Shown here: piece after piece, positions 1-9,235 of the stretch
How positions within the stretch are numbered: the first letter of the stretch is position 1
Layout: every line of letters begins with the position of its first letter
From: Nocardia sp. CY41
Lineage (GTDB): Bacteria; Actinomycetota; Actinomycetes; Mycobacteriales; Mycobacteriaceae
Length of the DNA stretch: 64,000 nucleotides
Reading direction: 5' to 3'
Assembly: GCF_009829325.1 (NCBI RefSeq)
Contig: NZ_VUOS01000009.1
Coordinates: 186,001-250,000 of the forward strand
The notes under the pieces: generated by a model
Databases searched by the model: none
Told to the model about the DNA's origin: nothing
The model's input: only the letters and a program-made list of their open reading frames with translations
Position numbers and translations under genes: made by a program

Positions 1-238
1 GCAGTCGCAGGTCGATCTCGCGGGAGCGGTGTTCTTCCGGGGTGCGGGCGATCAGGGCGTCCCGCTCGTCGACATGCCCGCCGACCCAGTACGGGATGCC
101 GCAGGCCGAGTACGAGGTGAACCCGCCGCGTTCGAAGACGACGATCTCCAGCGCGCTCGCGTCCTTCATCCGGCGCGCCTGCGAGGCCGCCGACATGCCC
201 GTCGCGTCACCACCGATGACCACCAGTCGCTCGCTCAT
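1..238 (-). CDS. CoA-disulfide reductase-like FAD oxidoreductase (N-terminal part)
   Basis: Only the first 79 codons lie in the window; the rest runs off the left edge. The N-terminus has a dinucleotide-binding strand and glycine motif (VVIGGDATGMSA, residues 6-17) and, near residue 45, SYSACGIPY. That matches the Ser-x-x-Cys-Gly-x-Pro-Tyr redox-cysteine motif of the CoA-disulfide reductase / NADH oxidase branch of pyridine nucleotide-disulfide oxidoreductases, which use FAD and NAD(P)H and form a Cys-S-S-CoA intermediate. The gene is divergent from the permease starting at 391. The family is clear from the motif; the exact substrate (CoA disulfide, persulfide or oxygen) cannot be told from this fragment. 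Confidence 0.75.
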   Translation of the reverse strand, partial: MSERLVVIGGDATGMSAASQARRMKDASALEIVVFERGGFTSYSACGIPYWVGGHVDERDALIARTPEEHRSREIDLRL

Positions 239-390
239 GGTCCCCACGCTACGGTCGGCGTCTCCTGGACGTGCGCCGGGGACGCCGTTGCACGGATTTG
301 CTGGTTGCGCTGCGGTTGACCGATCGGTACTTCACACTGATCTTCTGGCAAACGCGGTATGAGGGCAGCGTTTTCACCCGGGAGCACGAC

Positions 391-1953
391 ATGACCGAGA
401 TCCGACCCCCTTCCGACGACGAACGTCGGCTCGCCGAACTGGGCTACAAACAAGAACTGGCCAGGTCCTGGTCGGGTTTCTCCAATTTCGCCATCAGTTT
501 CACCATCGTGTCCATCCTGACCGGTGGATTGGCCAGTTACGGCATAGGTTTGGCCAATGGCGGCCCGATCACGATGGCCTGGGGGTGGCCGCTGGTCTCG
601 ATCATGGTGCTGCTCGTCGGGCTCGCCATGGCCGAGTTGGCCTCCGCTTATCCGACCTCCGGCGGGCTGTACTGGTGGGCCGCCGAGCTGGGCGGCCCGG
701 TGTGGGGGTGGTTCACCGGCTGGTTCAACTTGATCGGACAGATCGCCGTCACCGCGGCGATCGATTACGGCGCGGCGATCTTCACCACCGTCGTGCTGAA
801 CGTCGTCGGGATCGATATCGGCACCGACCGCACCGCGATCTTCCTGGTGTTCGCCGCGATACTCGTGCTGCACGCCGTGCTGAACGTGGTCGGTCCCCAT
901 TTGTCGGCGGTGATCAACAACGTCTCCGCGTGGTGGCATGTCGGTGGCGTGGCGATCTTCGTGCTGGTGCTCGGGTTCGGCGCGCGACACCACCAGAGCG
1001 CCGAATTCGTCTTCACCGAGACGGTCGACAACAGCGCGATCGGATTCGGCGGCGTCGCGTTCAGTTTCCTGCTCGGCCTGCTGCACGCGCAGTACACGTT
1101 CACCGGCTACGACGCGTCCGCGCACATGTCGGAGGAAACGCACGACGCGTCGCGGATGGCGGCCAAAGGCATCATCAACACGATCGTCGTGTCGGCGATC
1201 GCCGGTTATCTGCTGATCATGGCGGTGACGTTCGCCATTCCGAATCTGGACGACGCACTGGATCCCGGCAAGAACAGCGGCTACCCCGTGATCTACATCC
1301 TGGAGAACTCGTTGAGCGGGTTCTGGTCGGGTCTGCTGCTGATCATCGCGGCGGTCGCGCAACTGTTCTGCGGGTATGCCTCGGTCACCTCCGCCTCCCG
1401 GATGCTGTTCGCCTTCGCGCGCGACGGCGCGGTGCCCGGGTCGAGATTCTGGTCGCGGCTTTCCGCGCGGAAGGTGCCGGTGCACGCCGTGCTCTTCATC
1501 TCGTTCTTCGCGTTCGTGTTGCTGATTCCGTCGATGCTGGTGCCCCCGGCGAACGCTCCGACCGCCTACGCCGCGGCCACCTCGATCGCGACCATCGGGC
1601 TCTATATCGCCTACGGCATTCCGATCCTGCTGCGGCAGCGGCACGGGACCCGCTTCCGTACCGGCCCGTGGCAACTGGGTGCGTGGTACCGCCCGATCGG
1701 AGTGGTCGCGCTGCTGTGGATCGCGCTGATCAGCGTGCTGTTCATCCTGCCCACCGACGCCCGCGGATATCCGTGGCATCGTGAATTCACCTGGACCACC
1801 GTGAATTACGCGCCGATCACGCTGGTCGGCGTGGTGGGCGCGATCGGGATCTGGTGGCTGGTCTCGGCCCGGGCCTGGTTCACCGGGCCGAGGCGGACGG
1901 TGGACGAGCCACCCGCAGACCAGCCGGAGGAGGAGGCACCGGCCAACGCCTGA
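391..1953 (+). CDS. APC-superfamily amino acid permease (GABA permease/BAT1-like)
   Basis: A 520-residue inner-membrane protein with about 12 hydrophobic segments. The N-terminus has the usual layout of GABA/choline-type APC permeases: a charged cytoplasmic start (MTEIRPPSDDERRLAELGY), then a first segment ending in a Gly-rich NGGPITMAWGWP stretch and an AELASAYPTSGGLYWW motif in TM2-TM3. Such proteins import amino acids or GABA by proton symport; the substrate is not readable here. I chose the ATG at 391 because GGAG lies 7-10 bases upstream and the family N-terminus begins there; upstream in-frame codons look non-coding. It is divergent from the oxidoreductase at 1-238. Confidence 0.85.
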   Translation: MTEIRPPSDDERRLAELGYKQELARSWSGFSNFAISFTIVSILTGGLASYGIGLANGGPITMAWGWPLVSIMVLLVGLAMAELASAYPTSGGLYWWAAELGGPVWGWFTGWFNLIGQIAVTAAIDYGAAIFTTVVLNVVGIDIGTDRTAIFLVFAAILVLHAVLNVVGPHLSAVINNVSAWWHVGGVAIFVLVLGFGARHHQSAEFVFTETVDNSAIGFGGVAFSFLLGLLHAQYTFTGYDASAHMSEETHDASRMAAKGIINTIVVSAIAGYLLIMAVTFAIPNLDDALDPGKNSGYPVIYILENSLSGFWSGLLLIIAAVAQLFCGYASVTSASRMLFAFARDGAVPGSRFWSRLSARKVPVHAVLFISFFAFVLLIPSMLVPPANAPTAYAAATSIATIGLYIAYGIPILLRQRHGTRFRTGPWQLGAWYRPIGVVALLWIALISVLFILPTDARGYPWHREFTWTTVNYAPITLVGVVGAIGIWWLVSARAWFTGPRRTVDEPPADQPEEEAPANA

Positions 1954-2030
1954 AGCGCGGCCGCGACCGGGCGCGGCTTCCCGATTCTGGCATGTCGAAT
2001 TTGTCGGCCTCGGTCGCTAGGGTGTGTCGG

Positions 2031-2738
2031 ATGGAAAGGACCGACCTGGTGCGTTTCTCGCCCGCCGGGAGAATTGTGTTCCCGGGCAATCCGTGGCCGG
2101 AAGGGCACGCGATCGAAGAGTTCGCGTGGACCGGCCGCATGGACCAGGCCGGCGGCCTGTGGTTCGATCTGCACCTGCGCTCCGCGGCATACGACGCCGA
2201 ACGCGATCCCGCCGGCGGCGAGGAGACCTGTGAAGACTGGCTGTCGCCGATCGTCTGGCAGAACTATCACAGCTGCACGCTGTCGTCCACGTACTGGGGC
2301 GAGGACGACGCCACCGGGCTGCGCGCCGCGGCGCCGGGCCGTCCCTTCCTGCTGAAGTCCGAACAGCCGCAACGTCTCACGGTCGATCCGCTGCCGCTCG
2401 CACACGCCGACGACGTCGAATACCTGGCGTTCAACATCTATCTGCTCGGGCACGACTCGGTCGCCGACCAGGAAGTGTTCTTCACCCGCCGCCCCGACGG
2501 CAGGCACGATATCGACTGGCAGGGCCGCATCGCGCTGACCTATGCGGGGCAGGTCGAATTCCGGTACCGATTCCGGGCTCGGATATCCGGCGCCACCCTG
2601 GAATACATCCGTTTTCCCGCGGAGATCTCCGCCGATCGGGCGCTTCGCCAACTCGACGCCGTCCTCGACGCACCCGAGGAGTTCGAACTGGGCTTGGTCG
2701 ACGGGCAGCCCGCGTGGGTTTCCAGAATTACGGAGTAA
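2031..2738 (+). CDS. conserved-looking hypothetical protein, 235 aa
   Basis: I do not recognise the family. The product is soluble, without signal peptide or membrane segment, acidic and rich in aromatic residues, with alternating beta-strand-like stretches (for example FDLHLRSAAYDA, YLAFNIYLLG, VEFRYRFRARISG). The codon pattern is strongly G/C in third position throughout, as in neighbouring real genes. The ATG at 2031 follows GGTGTG within a short leader; an ATG at 1992 is the in-frame alternative. It ends 9 bases before the converging AhpD-like gene, so the two genes share a very short terminator space. Confidence 0.6.
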   Translation: MERTDLVRFSPAGRIVFPGNPWPEGHAIEEFAWTGRMDQAGGLWFDLHLRSAAYDAERDPAGGEETCEDWLSPIVWQNYHSCTLSSTYWGEDDATGLRAAAPGRPFLLKSEQPQRLTVDPLPLAHADDVEYLAFNIYLLGHDSVADQEVFFTRRPDGRHDIDWQGRIALTYAGQVEFRYRFRARISGATLEYIRFPAEISADRALRQLDAVLDAPEEFELGLVDGQPAWVSRITE

Positions 2739-2747
2739 CTCCCACGT

Positions 2748-3239
2748 TCACGAACCGGCGGAATGGCCGGGCAGCACGCAGACCGAATCCAATCCGAGAA
2801 CATGATTCAGCCGACCGAACGCCAGCCAGGAGCCGATGCTCATACTCAGTTCGACCACTTCCGCCTGGCTGTACTGGGCGAACATCCGGCTCCAGAATTC
2901 CTCGTCGAGATTGTGGTGGTCGGTGGCGTAGCGTTCGGCGTATTCGGCGGCGAGCCGGGTGCGTTCGTCGAAGGCGTCGGTGGTGCGCCACTCGGTGACG
3001 GCGTCGGCGAATTCGGGCTCGACCTTCGCCCCGTCGCGTTCGGTGCGCCAGTCCATGCAGAACAGGCAACCGTTGATCTGCGCGATGCGCAGCCGGGCGG
3101 CCTCGAATTCGCGCAGGCCGAGCGTGCTGTGCGAGTAGACCGACAGTGAGAAGTTCGAGGCGGCGATGCCGATGCCGGGCACCATTTCGCCCCAGACGTA
3201 GCCGATCGGATCCTTGCCCTCGGGGACGTCGATGATCAT
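2748..3239 (-). CDS. carboxymuconolactone decarboxylase / AhpD-like protein
   Basis: 163 residues with the family core: a Cys-x-x-Cys redox pair (CLFC, residues 58-61) after ARLRIAQINGC, followed by helices ending in ELSMSIGSWLAFGRLNHVLGLD. AhpD-like proteins are small all-alpha peroxidase/reductase or decarboxylase-like enzymes, and the intact CxxC favours a thiol-redox role. Its ATG overlaps the stop codon of the upstream DapB-like gene by 4 bases (ATGA at 3236-3239), so the two are translationally coupled. The physiological substrate cannot be inferred. Confidence 0.8.
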   Translation of the reverse strand: MIIDVPEGKDPIGYVWGEMVPGIGIAASNFSLSVYSHSTLGLREFEAARLRIAQINGCLFCMDWRTERDGAKVEPEFADAVTEWRTTDAFDERTRLAAEYAERYATDHHNLDEEFWSRMFAQYSQAEVVELSMSIGSWLAFGRLNHVLGLDSVCVLPGHSAGS

Positions 3240-4318
3240 GGGTACTTCCTTCCGAGTTTGCCGACCGCGGGACGCAGCGGGACGTCCAGTGCGTCGTAGA
3301 GTCCTGGTTCCGCCGCTACCAGCCAGTCGATGGCGCCGACCAGGCGGCCGACGGCCGTGGCGTTGCCACCCGCGGAGCGGTTGCCGTCTTCGTCGGTCGC
3401 CTCGACGGTCACCTCGATGCGCGGGTGACCTTCGATGATCACGCGGTGCGCCCCCGCGCCGCCGTCGGCCGGCGTGGGCCAATCGGGTGCGCACGACGGA
3501 TGGATGCGGGTGACGTGCTCGACGACCAGACGCGGTTGTCCTTCGACGATGCCCTGGACTTCGAAACGCACGGCGCCCTGGGTACCCGCCGCGAACTCGC
3601 CCATGGACGTCGTGGTGACGGTGACCTCCAAGGCGCGTCGGTCCAGCGTCTCGCGGATCTCGTCGAGTTCGACACCGAGCGCCCGTGCCATCAGCCGGAT
3701 CTGCCCACCCCACACCATCGTCGGCACCGACGGCGCGAGCATCGGCGGCAGATAGTCCATCGACTGTCCCATGCCGACCAGGTAGCGCACCGAGTCCGGC
3801 TGATCGTAGGTGGAATAGTCGAAGATCTCCTGGCAGCGGATCGTCTCCACCGTGCTGCCGAGCCCGCTGATCAGCAGGGGCAGCACGTCGTTGCCCCATC
3901 CCGGGTCGATGCCGGAGACGAACAGCGATCCGCCGCCCTCGGCGATCGCGGCCAGCACCGGGTCGCGGATCTCCGGCGGTGCGTTGCGCGGGTCGTAGAG
4001 CGCGTAGAGCGCCGGCGTGACGACCACGGCTCCCGCGCGTAGCGCCCGCACGATGTCGGCGAGCGCGTCGTCGGGTCGGATATCACCGGAGGCCGCGTAC
4101 ACGATCGCTGCCGGGCGGGCGTCGAGAACCTCGCCTACGTCATCGACAGCGGCCACACCGAGTTCGCGGTCGAGTCCGGCGAGTGCACCCGCGTCGCGGC
4201 CGACTTTCACCGGATCGTGCACGAGCACCCCGGCCAAACGCAGCGCCGGGTGGGCATCGACGGCCCGGATGGCCGCCCGGCCGACATTGCCGGTGCCCCA
4301 GACCACCGTGGAGATCAT
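3236..4318 (-). CDS. NAD(P)-binding dihydrodipicolinate reductase-like protein
   Basis: 360 residues. The N-terminus begins directly with a Rossmann strand and nucleotide loop (VVWGTGNVGR, residues 5-14), followed by AGVLVHDPVKVGRD typical of the DapB-N-like group that includes 2,4-diaminopentanoate dehydrogenase and mycobacterial relatives. Members reduce or oxidise amine/imine substrates with NAD(P)H, but most actinobacterial copies have no assigned substrate. I start at the ATG at 4318 because this puts the Rossmann motif at the very N-terminus; upstream in-frame sequence is non-coding. First gene of a two-gene unit with the AhpD-like protein and divergent from the kinase at 4393. Confidence 0.75.
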   Translation of the reverse strand: MISTVVWGTGNVGRAAIRAVDAHPALRLAGVLVHDPVKVGRDAGALAGLDRELGVAAVDDVGEVLDARPAAIVYAASGDIRPDDALADIVRALRAGAVVVTPALYALYDPRNAPPEIRDPVLAAIAEGGGSLFVSGIDPGWGNDVLPLLISGLGSTVETIRCQEIFDYSTYDQPDSVRYLVGMGQSMDYLPPMLAPSVPTMVWGGQIRLMARALGVELDEIRETLDRRALEVTVTTTSMGEFAAGTQGAVRFEVQGIVEGQPRLVVEHVTRIHPSCAPDWPTPADGGAGAHRVIIEGHPRIEVTVEATDEDGNRSAGGNATAVGRLVGAIDWLVAAEPGLYDALDVPLRPAVGKLGRKYP

Positions 4319-4392
4319 CGATCGAGGGTAGCAAGCGCTTGGTCGACTGGGCGGCGTTCCGCGGAAGCGGCTCAGGTCGATACGATGCCCCC

Positions 4393-6648
4393 ATGGCGCA
4401 CCCCGCCCCGCCGGTTCCGGGGGCGACGGTCGCAGCGGACCGATCGCCGATCGAAACGCGGGGCACCGGAATCGCCGACGTGGTCGAGCGCTTCGCCGAC
4501 GCATGGCGGACGGCGGCGACTCCGCCGGATCTCGCCGACTACCTTCCGGACTCCCCCGCCATCCGCCGGGTGTCGCTGATCGAACTGATCAAGGTCGACT
4601 TGGCCAACCGGTGGGGCCGCGGAGCCGCTCCGAAACGGCTGGCCGACTACGCCGCCGAGCTCCCGGAACTGCGCACCTGGCCGTTACCGCCGGATCTGAT
4701 CTACGAGGAGTTCCACGTCCGCAGGCAGTCGGGCGGCACGGTCGACGTCGCCGAGTACACCGCCGCCTACCCCGACCAGGCCGACCAGCTGTCGGAAATG
4801 CTCGCGACCGACGACTACCACAGCACGCTGCTGACGGTCGCCCCCGAACCGGCGAACTTGGACGACCTCGCGGCCGGTCAGCGGATCGACGACTTCGACC
4901 TGATGACCGGCCGCGGCCGCGGCGCGTTGGCCCGAGTCTTCCTGGCGCGGCAGCGGTCGATGCAGCGATTGGTCGCGGTGAAGATCTCCCGCGACAAAGG
5001 CGCCGAGCCCCAGACTCTGGCCCAGCTCGACCACCACTACATCGTGCGAGTGTTCGACCAGCGCGTCCTGGCGGACCGGAAACTGCGCCTGCTGTACATG
5101 CAGTACGTGCCGGGTGGGACGCTGTTCACGGTGCTCGAACGCGTCCGCGCGACACCGCAGGCCCGGCGCTGCGGTGCGATGCTGCTCGACGTCATCGATG
5201 GCGTACTCGCCGCGAAAGGTGAGATCCAACCCAGTGAATCGCCGCAGCGGGCAGAGCTGGCCGGGCTGACGTGGCCCGAGACCGTGGCATGGCTCGGGCG
5301 CCGCTTGGCCGAAGCGCTCGACCACGCGGGGCGGGCCGGTGTGCTGCACCGCGACGTCAAGCCCGCCAATGTGCTGCTCACCGCCGACGGCGTGCCCAAG
5401 CTGGCCGATTTCAACATCAGTTTCAGCGGCAACGTCCCCGGAGACAGCCCGCTGGCCTACTTCGGCGGCTCACTGGCGTACATGTCGCCCGAGCAACTCG
5501 CCGCGGTGCATCCGGATCTGCCCGCGACCGCCGAGGATCTGGACACTCGCAGCGACCTGTTCGCCCTCGCGGTCGTGCTCTGGGAACTGCTCACCGGCCG
5601 GAAACCGTTCGACGACGACGCGGCGGCCGGGGGTGACCGCACCGCCCTGGACGCCATGCTCCGACGCCGATCCCGCAGCCCCCGCGCCCTGCCCTACCGG
5701 GATCTGCCCCCGGACTGCCCCGAGGCGTTGCAGCGTGCCCTCGTCCGTGCGCTCGATCCGAACCCCGCCGAACGATGGTCCTCCGGCGCCGACATGGCCC
5801 AGCAGCTGGCGGTCTGCCTCGACGCCCGCGCCCGCGACCTCGTCGATCCGCCACCCGGCAGCTGGAGGTTGCGCGCTCGCACGCTGAGGCACCCGATCAT
5901 GGCCCTGGCCGTCGGCGTGCCCAATGCGCTCGCGATCCTCTACAGCTACAACCACAATCGCACACTGATCATCGACAAACTCGACGCGCAGGCCCAGCAC
6001 CGCTTCGACCAGATCGCGCTGGCGACCTACGCCGTGTGCTTCCTGATCGGCTTCGTGGCGACCAACCTGCTCCTGGCGGGGCTCTGGTCGATCGCGCGCG
6101 GGCTGCGCAAGGGGCGCTCGTACGACTCGGCGACGCTCGCACGGGCCAGGGCCGACACCCTGCGGCTGGGCAGACGCAACGTCCTGACGTGCTTCGCGCT
6201 CTGGGCGATCGCGGGCGTGGCGGTCCCGGTGTCGGTGCAGGTGTCCGGCAATCAAATCACCGCAGCCTCCTACGTGCACTTCTTCCTCACCCAGATCGTC
6301 TGCGGCGCCATCGCGATGGCATATCCGTATTTCTTGGTGACCTTCTACGCGGTGCGGTCGCTCTACCCGATGTTCCTTCCCCACGGTGGGCTCGGCGCGC
6401 AGGACGCGCGTCGCCTGCGGCAGCTCGACGCCGACAGCACGTACTTCCTGGCTGTCGCGGCCGCCGTGCCGCTGCTGGGTGTCGTGGGGGCGACGTTCAT
6501 CCCACCGGAGGACATCCCCGCCGTCATCGTGCCCCTGCGGGTGCTGGGCGCCGGTAGCGCTGTGGCGTTCGTCGGCGTGTACTGGCTGTTCCGGACACTG
6601 GAAAAGGATCTGGCCGCACTGGGACGCCTCGCCGCCGGACATCGGTAG
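4393..6648 (+). CDS. membrane-anchored Ser/Thr protein kinase with DFN motif
   Basis: 751 residues. Residues 1-165 form an N-terminal region of unknown fold. A Hanks-type kinase domain spans about 168-480: Gly-rich loop GRGRGALARV (174-183), VAVK lysine (197), catalytic HRDVKPANVLL (319-329) and the activation-segment sequence MSPEQL. The magnesium-binding motif reads DFN (339-341) instead of DFG. After residue 520 come about six hydrophobic segments with short loops, so the kinase faces the cytoplasm and the C-terminus is embedded in the membrane. A TACGAT -10-like hexamer ends 6 bases before the ATG, suggesting a leaderless mRNA. The Sel1-repeat protein gene follows. Confidence 0.85.
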   Translation: MAHPAPPVPGATVAADRSPIETRGTGIADVVERFADAWRTAATPPDLADYLPDSPAIRRVSLIELIKVDLANRWGRGAAPKRLADYAAELPELRTWPLPPDLIYEEFHVRRQSGGTVDVAEYTAAYPDQADQLSEMLATDDYHSTLLTVAPEPANLDDLAAGQRIDDFDLMTGRGRGALARVFLARQRSMQRLVAVKISRDKGAEPQTLAQLDHHYIVRVFDQRVLADRKLRLLYMQYVPGGTLFTVLERVRATPQARRCGAMLLDVIDGVLAAKGEIQPSESPQRAELAGLTWPETVAWLGRRLAEALDHAGRAGVLHRDVKPANVLLTADGVPKLADFNISFSGNVPGDSPLAYFGGSLAYMSPEQLAAVHPDLPATAEDLDTRSDLFALAVVLWELLTGRKPFDDDAAAGGDRTALDAMLRRRSRSPRALPYRDLPPDCPEALQRALVRALDPNPAERWSSGADMAQQLAVCLDARARDLVDPPPGSWRLRARTLRHPIMALAVGVPNALAILYSYNHNRTLIIDKLDAQAQHRFDQIALATYAVCFLIGFVATNLLLAGLWSIARGLRKGRSYDSATLARARADTLRLGRRNVLTCFALWAIAGVAVPVSVQVSGNQITAASYVHFFLTQIVCGAIAMAYPYFLVTFYAVRSLYPMFLPHGGLGAQDARRLRQLDADSTYFLAVAAAVPLLGVVGATFIPPEDIPAVIVPLRVLGAGSAVAFVGVYWLFRTLEKDLAALGRLAAGHR

Positions 6649-6883
6649 CCGGAAGGGCCCGCACCACACCTCCTTCCGGCCGCTCACCTACCGGCTCCGC
6701 GGCCGGACACGTCACTGTGCAGCATTGGGAAATGGGGCGAACTCCCCGGTAGCGTTGGCGCTCGGGCCATTACCTACCGCCAGGGGATTGCGGCGCAGTT
6801 CCGGTTCGCGGCGAGTACGGTATACCCCGCCGCCCGGCGCGGGGGCGGCGGTAGGGATCGGGTGGAAAGGCAGGCGCGCGACA

Positions 6884-8965
6884 GTGAACGAGCGGTATTC
6901 GTCGTGGGCTGCCCGGAATACGCCCGAAGAGCTGCCGCTGGCCGCGCGCTACCAGAGCGCGGATCCGATCCTCTGGCACGGCAGCATGGTCTACCCGATG
7001 TACACCGAGCAGGTCGGCCCCGCGCCCACCACCGTCGCCTTGACGATGATCTCGGCGGCGCCTCCCGCCGGGCTGCGCGGGCTCGGGATGGGGCTGTCGG
7101 TCGTCGACGGCTACCTCGACCTGCACGGACGTTCACTCGCCGGAGTCGACGCGTGGAGCGACGCGCTGGCCGCGGGCGTCAGTTTCGCCGTCACACCCAC
7201 CGCACCGGTGACCCTGGTGACCCTGACCCCGGTCTGGGTGGACGAATTCGGCACCCATAAGTCCTGGTCGGGCAACTACGGCATCGTCGTCGAGCATCAG
7301 CCCAACGGGCGGGTCGTGCTGTGGTGCAGCATCGGCGAGGGACCGCCGAACTTCGCGAACTTGGTCGTGGAGCTGTCCACCGCACCCACACCCGTTCCAC
7401 CGGAGGCGTCAGCTCCCGCACCGCTCGCGCGGACTCCGATCGGCATGAGCCCGCCCGGCCCCCGTTCCGCCGCCTCCGCGGGCCCTCCCACCGCGCCGAC
7501 CATGCCGGTTCCGCGAATCGACGCCGCCGGGCCCACGACCGCCTCCGTGGCACCGGTGGAGCGGCTCGCCGCCGAACCGTCCGCGGCGAACGGGCAAATG
7601 GGCCAGAACCCGCAACCGCGACGCTCGGGCAACCTGTTCGGCAACGTGCAATCGTCTCGCGCGGCACGGTCCACTGCGGATGCTCCGGGCTCGGTTTCCG
7701 GTGACCGAACTCCGGACGACACACCCGCCGTGCCGAGCCCGTCGGCCGAACCACCCGCAACCGACGCCGCGCACAGCGTGCCCGATCCATTCGGCCCCGA
7801 CACGCCACTCGAAACAGAGCACATCGCCCCGCCGCCGGGCCCGCACAACCCGTCCGCGCTGGAGGAAGTACCTTCCCGCGGATTGGATTCCCATCCTCTG
7901 GCCGCGAACGAAAGAGCCACGGCGGATTCGTACGGCATGTTCGGACCGCCGGTCGCGCACACGCATCCGCCCGAAGACCCAGCCCGCTCTCTCGCCGGCC
8001 TATCGATCGGCAACGCGCCGCCCGCCCCCGCCTTCCCGCCACCTCCCCGCCCCGCGCCGAATGGTCGGCCCACCGACTCCGACCCGTTCTCGTCGAAATC
8101 CTGGACCGCAGCAGACACCGATCGCGCATTCGACCCCACCGGCACGCACTCACGGCCCCCGACACCACCTTCGCCCCCTCGGTCCGAGCCCGGACCGGCA
8201 GACCCGTATCCCTTGCAATCCTTCCCGCGCTCTACCGCAAACCCACCCCCGGCCGGCCGGGCGGGCACCGATCCCGGCCTGTTGGTCACGGACTCTTGGG
8301 CCGCGCGCGACTCGTATCCCGCGTTCGAGTCCACCGGCGCGCATCCGCAGCCTCCGGTCGCGACCGAGCCTCCCGATGCCCGCGTCGCGCAAGTGAAGCG
8401 TGAACTCGCCCCGGCGGCATCAATCCTCGGCAAACCGGTTCCCCCCACACCCGCAGCGCCCGTTACCGCGCGTGCACCCGGTCCGGCCGTCGCGAACGAT
8501 CGCCCCACAGCGAGTACACCAACGAAACCGCCGAACATCGACGTTTCCACCGCACCGGCTCCCGACGGGCAGCCCGCCGAACGATCCGCGACGGTCGATG
8601 CGCCGCGCCCGAGCGAGTCCAGGCAGTCGGGCGATCCCGGGTTTCGCGGCGCGCTCTACGACCTGGGTGTCGCGATGTACCGCCGGGGCGAGGAAGAACA
8701 GGCGTGCGGATTGTGGGCCCAGGCCTCCGAGGCCGGACACGCGGGCGCCGCTTACGAACTGGGCATGGTGCGCCTACGGCGCGGCGATCCGGTCGGAGCC
8801 GAATCCTGGTGGCGCACCGCCGCCGACCGCCGCGAGCCGCGCGCCATCGCCGAACTCGCCGATCTGCTCGACCAGCTCGGCAAGCACGCGGAGGCCAAGT
8901 CCTGGCGGACTTTCGCCGCCGAGCTGCTGGATCCGGACGTGGTGGGTCAGCCGACATCCCGGTGA
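6884..8965 (+). CDS. Pro-rich protein with C-terminal Sel1/TPR-like repeats
   Basis: About 693 residues in three parts. Residues 1-165 look globular with beta-rich stretches (NYGIVVEHQPNGRVVLWCSIGEG). Residues about 166-580 are low-complexity, rich in Pro, Ala, Ser and Thr, and probably disordered. The C-terminal 100 residues hold Sel1-type helical repeats (LYDLGVAMYRRGEEEQACGLWAQASEAGH, then AAYELGMVRLRRGD). Such repeats bind partner proteins. The GTG at 6884 is the first plausible start, with GGTGGAAAGG 14 bases upstream. It lies downstream of the Ser/Thr kinase on the same strand, so its disordered linker could be a kinase substrate; this is inference from position and composition. Confidence 0.7.
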   Translation: MNERYSSWAARNTPEELPLAARYQSADPILWHGSMVYPMYTEQVGPAPTTVALTMISAAPPAGLRGLGMGLSVVDGYLDLHGRSLAGVDAWSDALAAGVSFAVTPTAPVTLVTLTPVWVDEFGTHKSWSGNYGIVVEHQPNGRVVLWCSIGEGPPNFANLVVELSTAPTPVPPEASAPAPLARTPIGMSPPGPRSAASAGPPTAPTMPVPRIDAAGPTTASVAPVERLAAEPSAANGQMGQNPQPRRSGNLFGNVQSSRAARSTADAPGSVSGDRTPDDTPAVPSPSAEPPATDAAHSVPDPFGPDTPLETEHIAPPPGPHNPSALEEVPSRGLDSHPLAANERATADSYGMFGPPVAHTHPPEDPARSLAGLSIGNAPPAPAFPPPPRPAPNGRPTDSDPFSSKSWTAADTDRAFDPTGTHSRPPTPPSPPRSEPGPADPYPLQSFPRSTANPPPAGRAGTDPGLLVTDSWAARDSYPAFESTGAHPQPPVATEPPDARVAQVKRELAPAASILGKPVPPTPAAPVTARAPGPAVANDRPTASTPTKPPNIDVSTAPAPDGQPAERSATVDAPRPSESRQSGDPGFRGALYDLGVAMYRRGEEEQACGLWAQASEAGHAGAAYELGMVRLRRGDPVGAESWWRTAADRREPRAIAELADLLDQLGKHAEAKSWRTFAAELLDPDVVGQPTSR

Positions 8966-9013
8966 CCCGAAAAGAACTGGCCCCCGCTGCGCGCCTGCCG
9001 TACGGTGCCGGAC

Positions 9014-9124
9014 ATGGGTGGCAGTCCCGGCATGAACGGAGCGTGCGCGGCAGGCGCGTATTACATCAGGCTGCGCACGGAGGCCTGGCCTGTGCCGGCG
9101 CACCGTATCGCTCCGATCTGCTGA
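9014..9124 (+). CDS. putative erm leader peptide with Arg-Leu-Arg motif
   Basis: A 36-codon ORF lying 117 bases upstream of erm. Its ATG is 7 bases after a TACGGT -10-like hexamer (9001-9006), so the transcript would probably start at or near the ATG (leaderless). Residues 19-21 are Arg-Leu-Arg (codons at 9068-9076), preceded by YYI. Arg/Lys-x-Arg/Lys motifs, best known from RLR in ErmD-type leader peptides, make macrolide-bound ribosomes stall. The stop codon (9122-9124) is followed by three hairpins, the last covering the erm ribosome site. A second in-frame ATG is codon 7. The peptide role is inferred from motif, position and downstream structure. Confidence 0.55.
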   Translation: MGGSPGMNGACAAGAYYIRLRTEAWPVPAHRIAPIC

Positions 9125-9180
9125 ATCGTTCGAGCGGAATCCGCATCGACGGCCGGTAGCGGTCGCCGAACTCTTCGTGC

Positions 9181-9235
9181 CCTGGCATGGGTCCAGGCGA
9201 ATCGACCTTCCCGATTCGACCACTCCGTTCGGAGG
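9181..9235 (+). promoter_or_regulatory. candidate translational attenuator before erm (three hairpins)
   Basis: Three inverted repeats lie between the leader ORF and erm: CCTGG (9181-9185) with CCAGG (9193-9197); CGAATCG (9198-9204) with CGATTCG (9212-9218), loop of 7; and CTCC (9223-9226) with GGAG (9231-9234), loop GTTC. The last stem contains the erm Shine-Dalgarno GGAGG. In the leader, GGAGG (9079-9083) and GCCTGG (9083-9088), just after the Arg-Leu-Arg codons, can pair with CTCC and CCAGGC respectively. Alternative folds are therefore possible depending on where a ribosome stands. Confidence 0.5.

Noticed and set aside
235..1779. 514-codon minus-strand open frame opposite the first permease
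   Set aside because: Same antisense artefact as above.
8966..9000. WhiB7-type AT-rich promoter element upstream of the erm leader
   Set aside because: Only a short AAAAGAA is present and no convincing -35 hexamer lies at the right distance from TACGGT, so WhiB7 control is not supported from sequence alone.
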